From NCBI GenBank assembly GCA_009391225.1, contig VEXC01000006.1, forward strand, positions 1-49,843: DNA of 49,843 nucleotides. Reading direction: 5' to 3'. Shown in pieces: positions 43,439 through 49,843 of the stretch; within the stretch, counting starts at the first letter, position 1; every line of letters starts with the position of its first letter. This stretch comes from SAR202 cluster bacterium AC-647-N09_OGT_505m (GTDB lineage Bacteria > Chloroflexota > Dehalococcoidia > UBA2985). A program made the translations under genes and the position numbers. The notes beneath the pieces were generated by a model, which saw only the letters and a program-made list of their open reading frames with translations, did not search any database and was not told where the DNA came from.

Positions 43439-45149
43439 AACTGCACCACCGCTTTCTTTTGGGTTTCCATTCTATCCGTTATCCATGCTACAAGGTCTCT
43501 TACCTTGAATGGCTTGCCTTCGTATTGGGTTATGGACACTGCTCGCACACCTTTGGCACGCAGGATGCTAGAGAATTGTCCCAGGTAGTTCAACTCTGGA
43601 ACCAGTACCAGATCTTTTGTCTGAGCGCTTCCAGGAGTTTGGGGGGAAGGGGGTTAAGCTGCATTGTGTAGTACCACCCAATCCGTTGCCCCTGCTGCAT
43701 CATTATGTTATAGGCTTCTCGCACCGCCCCTTTAGAACCGCCCCAAGGCAGGAGCGCTATCGACTCCTCTGGGTTCTCCTGCTCGTAGTTGTCATCCTCA
43801 AGGAGTTTCAGTTTGCCGAATCGGCGCTCGGTCATCTCAACGTGCCGGCTAGCCAGGTGTGTGGTGTCTCCCATACCGTCGTGCTCGCTGGCATTGGCAA
43901 CGTAGGAGCCGGGACCGCCCGGTATTGGCATAGGCGACAATTCTGTGCCAGCGTAACGTTCGTACCCGTTCTGCCCTTGGTAGACTTTCCTACTCTCTAC
44001 TACAACCTTCTCGATCTCTGGCTTAGGGATGTTTTGAGCTTGCTCCGATAACGCATGGTCGCTGAGCAGAATCACCGGACCCTGATACCGCTCCGCCCAG
44101 TTGATGGCCGTGACTGCCCCGTAGAAACACTCCTCAACGCTACCTACTGCGATGACGGGCATACTCACGTCCCCGTGTGCAGGATGTAGCGCTGCGAGCA
44201 GGTCAGATTGCTCTGTTTTTGTCGGCAAACCCGTGGCTGGACCACCCCTTTGTACATTAACGACCACCGCTGGAATCTCTGCCATCCATGCCAGGCCAAG
44301 GCCTTCGCTCATCAAACTGAATCCAGGTCCGGAGGTAGATGTCATAGATTTCTTCCCGGCATAGCCTGCTCCAACTATTGCATTGATGGACTCTATCTCA
44401 GAGCTAGACTGATAAACAAACTTCCCGGGTCCTATCAGGTTGCGCTCCATGTATACGAGAACAGTCGTTGCGGGCGATATGGGATAGCCAGCAAAAAATT
44501 CTAGTCCAGCCGCTATTGCTCCGAGAGATAGGGAATCATTACCCTTGATAAGAATCTGCTCGCCCTGCGGTGGTTGCGGATCCTCCAATTCGCCCAAGCT
44601 AAACCCGCTCTTCTTCGCTTCCTCACTTCCCAAAGTGAGGGCCATGATATTGCCCTTGATAATCTCCTCGTCTCCGGGACGCCCCCTGGTGAAACGTTTC
44701 GTGACAAACTCCGGCAGATAGTGATCAGGCATGCTTACAAGGTGGGCGATGGCGCCCAGCATAACCATGTTCGCTGCTCGAGGGTTTCCTGTGGATTTGG
44801 CAAGCTCGTCTATGCGCATGCCGAAACTCTTACCGTCCTCTTCCAACTGGAAATCTTCAGAGTTGTAGATTATTACCCCGCCGTCTCGCACCTCGGCCTG
44901 ATGGGTATCATATGCCTCGCGGTCGAGGGCCACCAGCACGTCCAACTCATCGCCGTAGCTCAAAACAGGCTCAGTGGAGATACGGGCCTGTGCGAAGGTA
45001 GGCCCCCCCATAATCTGAGATGGGAAGGTTACGTACGTCTTTACGTGGTAGCCTACTTGAGCGGTAACCTGGGCCAGCAACTCCGCCGAGGTGACTAGGC
45101 CTCCTCCACCTTCGCCCGCAAATCGGACAACAAAGTCTTTATTACGCAT
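43435..45149 (-). CDS. korA: 2-oxoacid:ferredoxin oxidoreductase, fused gamma-alpha subunit, with a one-base frameshift near the 3' end
   Basis: A fused subunit: the gamma domain (residues 1-190, FAGEGGGGLVTSAELLAQ, GGPTFAQARIS) is followed by the alpha pyrimidine-binding domain (KGNDSLSLGAIAAG, GYPISPATTVL, STSGPGFSLMSEGLGLA, QRGGPATGLPTKTEQSDL) and the C-terminal domain. The first frame stops at 43590 after LRQKIWYWFQS. Shifting one base inside the A-run at 43615-43618 restores LRQKDLVLVPELNYLGQF, and the frame continues to TGA 43435, overlapping korB. So 571 residues are expected. Either one A was lost (mutation or sequencing error) or the ribosome shifts frame. The CxxCPE of pyruvate enzymes is absent. 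Confidence 0.88.
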
Positions 45150-45804
45150 ATACCCCCTCTCCTTTGATGTCAGGTTATTGGCTTCTTGAAGGACGCGCCT
45201 GACGTCTCGGCTCTAACATGCACTAGCCCGCGACTTGACGCGCAAACCTCCAGTTAAAGAGAAACAATCGTGGGAAAAACTGAAAATGCCTCTCCTCCTC
45301 CAGCAACCTCCCCCAAGGATATTGATTTCGCTCATGAGCAAGAAGACCTACCTTGCGCTACGTGGAGACTGTCTCCCGCAGGCTGGCTCCTGTATGACCG
45401 CCTGTATATCCACCTCTGGTTTCAACTCTATCATTCACTTCTAAGCCGTGTCAATAATGTTTCATGGTGATTTTCATCGTGGGAATTCTCACAACTCGTT
45501 GTGCTACACTTAGTTCAGTGGTTTACATTGACAGTGCTGGGACACGAGTGATATATTTGGGGCAAGGTGCAAGGGTTACGTCGGACGGGAATCGGCGGGG
45601 AAATGTCCTAATATGAGAGGGAATCCACGCCTACCACTAAGAGCCAAGAGATAAGCAGTTCTGAAGGCCCGCGCTCAGCGGGCGTGACTTAGGCTCCAGA
45701 GACCTGCGGCTGTGCCTTCAGAGAGAGGTGTGCGGAGAGAGTCTGGGAGGTGCTTAAACTAGGTGGCTTGACATCTCCGGATGAAATCGGCAAGGGGGTC
45801 CGCG
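45150..45804. other. About 650 bases upstream of gltA, mostly non-coding
   Basis: It holds the divergent promoters of korAB and gltA. From about 45500 the sequence can form several hairpins (for example GCCCGC/GCGGGC near 45678-45694), and a long leader seems possible. No known riboswitch motif was recognised. Confidence 0.4.
45270..45470 (+). CDS. Possible small protein (66 aa), doubtful
   Basis: A GTG-started frame with an AAAGAGAAA purine run upstream. It has a Pro/Asp-rich N-terminus and a Trp/Tyr/Leu-rich C-terminal half (WLLYDRLYIHLWFQLYHSLL) that could be an amphipathic or membrane helix. No family recognised; it may be chance. Confidence 0.25.
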   Translation: MGKTENASPPPATSPKDIDFAHEQEDLPCATWRLSPAGWLLYDRLYIHLWFQLYHSLLSRVNNVSW

Positions 45805-46941
45805 ATGACTACGGAAATAGTGCTCAAAAGAGGACTGCAGGGCGTCTATATTGACAGGACCCATTCTAGTTTCATTGACGGCGAGGCAGGGAAGCTGCTT
45901 TACAGGGGATACTCCATCCACGACCTAGCGGAGAAATCCACCTTTGAAGAGACTGTCTATTTGCTCCTGTATGGTAAGCTACCCAAACGGAAGGAGTTGG
46001 ACGAGTTTGACGCTCAGCTCCGCGCCAATCGCTCTATCCGGGCTGAGGTAATGCAAGTCATCAGGCTGGTGAAAGATGCTCACCCTATGGATGCCTTACG
46101 CACTGCTATATCCGCACTGGCAGCCTTTGATCCCGAGGTAGCCGATAACTCCTTGGAGGCCACCCTACGTAAGGGCATTCGTCTCACGGCCCAAGCGCCC
46201 ACAATCGTTACCGCACATGCTCGTATTCGGGACGGAAGAGAACCGATGGAGCCCAACCCAGATTTGAATCAAGCTGCCAACTTCCTGTACATGCTCTTTG
46301 GTAAGGAGCCCACGTCGGGCGAAGCTAGGCTTATGGAGAAGGACTTCATACTGCACGCCGAGCATGGTATCAACGCCTCTGCCTTCGCTGCCCGAGTGGC
46401 AGCCAGCACCATCGCGGACTTGCACTGCGCCATTGTATCCGGTATTGGCACCTTGAAAGGACCTGCCCATGGTGGAGCTGCCGAAGAGGTGATGAAGATG
46501 TCCCTAGACATTGGGGAGGAGGATAGGGCGGAGAAGTATACTAGAGACATCCTAGATGGTGGTGGTAGAGTCATGGGCTTCGGCCACCGAGTGTATAAGG
46601 TGGAGGATCCAAGGGCGCGGCACCTACAGGCAGAGTGCGAGGCCTTGGGAGAACAGAAGGGCCAGCCTAAGTGGTTCCGTATTCTCAGCAAAGTGTCCGA
46701 GGTGATGGAGCCCTATGCATCGAGAGGAATCTGTCCGAACGTGGATTTCTGGGCAGGGGCGATGTACCATCTCATGGACATCCCAAAGGACATCTTCATC
46801 TCTATCTTCGCCATGGGGCGAATCCCAGGTTGGACGGTGCAGGTCATGGAGCAGTACTCGGACAACATTCTGCTCAGACCACTGCTCCGTTACGAGGGGC
46901 CCATGGATGTGGAGTACGTGCCCATAAGCCAACGCGAGTAA
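45805..46941 (+). CDS. gltA: Citrate synthase
   Basis: Start at MTTEIVLKRGLQG because AAGGGGG lies six bases upstream; a Met eight codons earlier lacks such a site. 378 residues, the short (type I/archaeal-like) form. Catalytic His in HAEHGINAS, the second His in GFGHRVYK and the Asp of NVDFWAG are intact; ALRTAISAL and KGPAHGGAAEEV are family signatures. It condenses oxaloacetate and acetyl-CoA. A methylcitrate-synthase activity cannot be excluded. korAB lies divergently upstream, fitting an oxidative TCA cycle with ferredoxin-linked 2-oxoglutarate oxidation. Confidence 0.95.
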   Translation: MTTEIVLKRGLQGVYIDRTHSSFIDGEAGKLLYRGYSIHDLAEKSTFEETVYLLLYGKLPKRKELDEFDAQLRANRSIRAEVMQVIRLVKDAHPMDALRTAISALAAFDPEVADNSLEATLRKGIRLTAQAPTIVTAHARIRDGREPMEPNPDLNQAANFLYMLFGKEPTSGEARLMEKDFILHAEHGINASAFAARVAASTIADLHCAIVSGIGTLKGPAHGGAAEEVMKMSLDIGEEDRAEKYTRDILDGGGRVMGFGHRVYKVEDPRARHLQAECEALGEQKGQPKWFRILSKVSEVMEPYASRGICPNVDFWAGAMYHLMDIPKDIFISIFAMGRIPGWTVQVMEQYSDNILLRPLLRYEGPMDVEYVPISQRE

Positions 46942-46972
46942 CTCCAGACCACGCGTAACAATTCGCAAACCT

Positions 46973-47008
46973 GTAAAGGGACGCTCTTGATGAGAGGCGT
47001 CCCTTTAC
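46973..47008 (+). terminator. Terminator after gltA
   Basis: GTAAAGGGACGC (46973-46984) pairs with GCGTCCCTTTAC (46997-47008), 31 bases past the gltA stop. The next gene starts about 40 bases later, so this hairpin separates the two. Confidence 0.65.
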
Positions 47009-47050
47009 GTTACTGGAGTTCGGTCTGAGTATTTGTATACAGGAGACGGA

Positions 47051-48307
47051 ATGGATGAGGGAGTTGGGGGTGAAATCGAAAGGCTCATTCGAGATCGTGG
47101 CAGAATCACCTTCGCCCAGTTCATGGATATGGCCCTCTTCTCGCCTGTTGGAGGCTACTACACCTCCCGGGCGCAATGGGAGAAGAAGGATTTCTATACC
47201 GCACCTGTAGCCCACCCCGCCTTCGGCGCGTTGCTAGCACTTCAACTGGAGCAACTGTGGGAGATCATGGGCTTCCCCTCTCCATTCTACGTACTTGAAA
47301 TGGGTGCAAGTGGTGGCATTCTGGCTAGGGATATTGTGGCATATTCATCATGCCTGCCCTCCGAGTTTCACAAAGCACTGGAGTACGTTACGGTTGACTA
47401 CCAAGCTGCCCCAGACTCTCCACAGGATGTTCATCCCATCAAGGCTTTCGGTTTCCCCTTCAAGGATGTGGTGGGATGCATTGTCTCCAATGAACTCCTG
47501 GACGCCTTTCCCGTCCACCGCTTTGCCATTCAATCGGGTAGTGTCAAAGAGGTCTACGTGACTGTGGAGGAAGATTACTTGGTGGAGGTTCTTGACGAAC
47601 CCTCTACACCTTTGTTGGAAAAGAGGCTATCGAGCCTTGGCCTAGATTTGCCGGAGGGGTTCCGTGGGGAGGCAAACCTGGCTATGGATGGGTGGATATG
47701 GGAACTATCAAATGTACTGAACCGGGGGTTTGTACTCACCTTCGACTATGGCCACCTGGCCCATGATTTGTATTCCCCAGAACGGTCTGGTGGCACTCTA
47801 CGGTGCTATTACAGGCACGTCATGGGTGGCAACCCTTACCGGCATATAGGCAGGCAGGACATCACGGCCCACGTGGACTTCACCTCTTTGATGCGTTCAG
47901 GAGAAGACCACGGGTTGACCACGGTGGGTTACATTACTCAGAGGGAGTTCCTCCAGAACATGGGTTTCTCTCGCTTCTTGGACTCTCTTGGACAGAGGCG
48001 ACTGTCTCAGAGTGAACGAGACACTAACAGAATGGGCATGCTGGAGTTGGTCAAGGCTGGTGAGATGGGAGACTTCAAGGTGTTGGCCCAGGCGAAGGGT
48101 TTGCATAGGGATGCCAATCTCAAGGGCTTTGCTATTCCAGGGAAGGATTTTGAGTCCGGTAGCCTTTCCAGAAAAGACTCGCAAGCTGACAGGGATTTCC
48201 CATTGGCTCCTCTTCTGTCCACAGAACACCTGGACCTCATGGCTGGCCGTTATCCCCACCTCTCCTGGGAATGGGAGGGTCTATGGCCCTCTGGCAATGA
48301 TGAATAA
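47051..48307 (+). CDS. MidA/NDUFAF7-family (DUF185) SAM-dependent methyltransferase
   Basis: Start at MDEGVGGEIERLI, with GGAG six bases upstream. 418 residues. Family signatures: ITFAQFMDMALFSPVGGYYTS (split over residues 18-38), FYTAPVAHPAFG, VLEMGASGGILARDI (SAM site, with Met-Gly-Ala where most have xGxGxG), IVSNELLDAFPVHRF and FDYGHLAHDLYSPER. In mitochondria the homologue methylates an Arg of complex I subunit NDUFS2; the bacterial substrate is not established. The last 60 residues are Lys/Asp-rich and extend beyond the usual family end. Confidence 0.9.
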   Translation: MDEGVGGEIERLIRDRGRITFAQFMDMALFSPVGGYYTSRAQWEKKDFYTAPVAHPAFGALLALQLEQLWEIMGFPSPFYVLEMGASGGILARDIVAYSSCLPSEFHKALEYVTVDYQAAPDSPQDVHPIKAFGFPFKDVVGCIVSNELLDAFPVHRFAIQSGSVKEVYVTVEEDYLVEVLDEPSTPLLEKRLSSLGLDLPEGFRGEANLAMDGWIWELSNVLNRGFVLTFDYGHLAHDLYSPERSGGTLRCYYRHVMGGNPYRHIGRQDITAHVDFTSLMRSGEDHGLTTVGYITQREFLQNMGFSRFLDSLGQRRLSQSERDTNRMGMLELVKAGEMGDFKVLAQAKGLHRDANLKGFAIPGKDFESGSLSRKDSQADRDFPLAPLLSTEHLDLMAGRYPHLSWEWEGLWPSGNDE

Positions 48308-48417
48308 ACTCCGTTTGCTAGAGCTGTGGAACAGCAGCTTGTTATGGGTGTATGGGTGTAGGGTGGGCGCCCGAGATTTACAAATGTGGAACAGCGCTTA
48401 GATAAACTGGTGTGTGC

Positions 48418-49122
48418 TTAGGTGGGTGCAGCCCCTTGCCCTGCACCAGCTGAGGCCAGCCGCTCCTTAAGGATTCGGATGGCGGCCTCTATCCCATCAG
48501 GGTGCTCGAAGACCGCGGAGCCTGCCACCACCACTTGGGCTCCAGCTTGGGCCACCAACGGTGCGGTGGTGGCATTTATGCCTCCGTCGACCTCCAGTTC
48601 TGCTTGGATTCCCCGCTGGTCCATTATGTGACGGATGCGGGTAATCTTCTGCGGGCTTTCAGGGACAAATTTCTGGGCTGGAAGTCCGGGATTCACTGTC
48701 ATCACCAGTACTTGGTCCATCCATTGCAGGGCCCCTTCGATGGCTATCACCGATGTGCCAGGGTTGATGGCCACTCCAGCTTTTGCCCCATGCTCTTTTA
48801 TCTGGGCGATTATCCAGTGCAGGTGGGTGCATGCCTCCGCATGCACTGTCACGATGTCAGCTCCCGCGTCTAGGAAGGAGGCGATATGGCGCTCAGGCTG
48901 CTCGACCATCATGTGAACGTCCAAGGGTAGGTGAGTCCACTTTTTGAGGGCCTCCACGGTCCGTGGGCCCCAAGTGAGGGTGGGCACAAAATGGCCGTCC
49001 ATGATGTCCACGTGGATGAGATCGGCACCAGCTTGTGTAGCTTCTGCCACCTGCTCACCCAGACGCGCGAAGTCAGCCGAGAGTATGGATGGTGCCAGCT
49101 TGATGGCGCTTGTTTCAGTCAT
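48418..49122 (-). CDS. rpe: Ribulose-phosphate 3-epimerase
   Basis: A 234-residue TIM-barrel enzyme. Start at MTETSAIKLAPSILSADFARL: the ATG overlaps the argH stop, and GGAG is eight bases upstream. IHVDIMDGHFVPTLTWG, LDVHMMVEQPE, VMTVNPGLPAQKF and LEVDGGINATTAP hold the metal ligands and catalytic Asp pair. The usual Gly-Gln after NPG is changed to Leu-Pro (NPGFGGQ in most). It interconverts ribulose- and xylulose-5-phosphate. Co-transcribed with argH. Confidence 0.95.
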   Translation of the reverse strand: MTETSAIKLAPSILSADFARLGEQVAEATQAGADLIHVDIMDGHFVPTLTWGPRTVEALKKWTHLPLDVHMMVEQPERHIASFLDAGADIVTVHAEACTHLHWIIAQIKEHGAKAGVAINPGTSVIAIEGALQWMDQVLVMTVNPGLPAQKFVPESPQKITRIRHIMDQRGIQAELEVDGGINATTAPLVAQAGAQVVVAGSAVFEHPDGIEAAIRILKERLASAGAGQGAAPT

Positions 49123-49843
49123 GTGTCTTCTCCAGCAGCCGGTGGGCATTTTGTATGGCTTCGTAAACCCGACGCGGGCTGGTGCCGCCAGGTACGTCAC
49201 GGCTGGCTATCGAGGATTCCACGCTGATGGCGTATACATCCTCGAAGAAGCGTGGGGAGAGCTTGCGGTACTCCGCAAGCTCCAGTTCCACTAAGCCTTT
49301 GCCCTGGGCTGTGGCATTGCGGTTGAGTTCGGACACTATGCGGTGCGCGCTGCGGAATGGTTCACCCTTCTCTACCAGGTAGTCGGCCAGGTCCGTAGCC
49401 AGCATGTAGCTGTCCTGGGAGGCCTCGCGGGCGCGCTCGACGTTCACAGTCAAAGTACCGAACATCCCAGCGAAGACTTCTAAGGTGCTCAGCAGGGTAT
49501 CCACGGTATCGAAGAAACCTTCTTTGTCCTCCTGGAGGTCCCTGTTGTATGCAAGTGGCAGGCCCTTGAGAAGCGTGAGGATGCCCACAAGGTGGCCGTA
49601 GACGCGGCCCGTCTTGCCCCGTGCCAGCTCGGCGAAGTCAGGGTTACGCTTCTGGGGCATTATGCTGCTGCCGGTGGTGTATGCATCGTCGAGGCGAATG
49701 AAGCCGAACTCCTGGGATGACCACAGTACCAGTTCCTCTGCTAGACGAGAGAGGTGCATCATGCACATGGCCGCGGCGGCGTGGTACTCCACTAGGAAGT
49801 CCCTATCGGCGACGGCGTCCATGCTGTTCTCGCTTATGCTACC
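49115..49843 (-). CDS. argH: Argininosuccinate lyase, 5' part outside the window
   Basis: The last 242 codons are present; the frame enters from the window edge (GSISENSMDAVADRDFLVE). The family signature TTGSSIMPQKRNPDFAEL, which contains the catalytic-loop Ser, is complete, as is the C-terminal domain (RDLQEDKEGFFDT, GTSPRRV). It splits argininosuccinate into arginine and fumarate. Its stop overlaps the rpe start by eight bases, so the two are coupled. Confidence 0.95.
   Translation of the reverse strand, partial: GSISENSMDAVADRDFLVEYHAAAAMCMMHLSRLAEELVLWSSQEFGFIRLDDAYTTGSSIMPQKRNPDFAELARGKTGRVYGHLVGILTLLKGLPLAYNRDLQEDKEGFFDTVDTLLSTLEVFAGMFGTLTVNVERAREASQDSYMLATDLADYLVEKGEPFRSAHRIVSELNRNATAQGKGLVELELAEYRKLSPRFFEDVYAISVESSIASRDVPGGTSPRRVYEAIQNAHRLLEKTHD

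Noticed and set aside
45500..45804. T-box, SRP RNA or tmRNA upstream of gltA
   Set aside because: The diagnostic motifs of these RNAs are not present.

Overview
The window looks like a piece of a Chloroflexota chromosome, most likely a marine Dehalococcoidia/SAR202-type bacterium. That placement is inferred from gene content and protein style, not measured: class III CoA-transferases, an acyl-CoA dehydrogenase, an oxalyl-CoA-synthetase-like ligase, ketopantoate reductase, M20 and YtcJ-type hydrolases, 2-oxoacid:ferredoxin oxidoreductase, desulforedoxins, and a CxxxY-type CcmE. Genes are on both strands in short operons. There is no prophage, IS element or CRISPR array.

Layout. 1-2156: the N-terminal part of a secreted BNR/Asp-box protein and a membrane coiled-coil protein (both -). 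2511-3352: three small zinc-ribbon proteins (+). 3759-4106: an ArsC/Spx-family gene (-) whose first redox Cys codon is TGA, followed by a SECIS-like hairpin; this is a probable selenoprotein and the most interesting item here. 5077-9825: a damaged YfcE-type phosphoesterase, then acyl-CoA dehydrogenase, ketopantoate reductase and an acyl-CoA ligase (-). 10104-11687: a CoA-transferase relic and an intact M20 hydrolase. 11802-15507: a moxR-DUF58-DUF4129 operon (-). 15619-18178: two class III CoA-transferases (-). 18538-18854: two tiny desulforedoxins (-). 18997-21470: lipA and an amidohydrolase (+). 21771-25550: rsmI, metG and a polyprenyl synthase (-). 25683-27003: two gene relics flanking an intact DUF503 gene. 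27136-31437: lepA, two peptide-ABC ATPases, tRNA-Leu and tRNA-Lys (-). 32042-36707: thiL, tsaE, tsaB, ndk, rsfS and mnmA. 37362-41936: a methyltransferase, a decayed AbrB-PIN module, rnhB with a decayed yraN behind it, an fmdB-type gene, thiE and ccmE. 42572-45149: korA-korB (-). 45805-49843: gltA, a MidA-type methyltransferase, rpe and the 3' part of argH.

Two themes stand out. First, the housekeeping genes are intact and compactly arranged, with ATGA-type overlaps and good Shine-Dalgarno sites, but the gaps hold at least five or six recognisable gene corpses: sulfite-oxidase-like, NmrA-like, yraN, AbrB/PIN, a CoA-transferase C-terminus and a YfcE phosphoesterase. This suggests ongoing gene loss. 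Second, metabolism centres on CoA thioesters and ferredoxin-linked 2-oxoacid oxidation feeding citrate synthase, with lipoate, thiamin and cytochrome c maturation functions alongside.

All function calls come from reading the sequence. No database search was possible.
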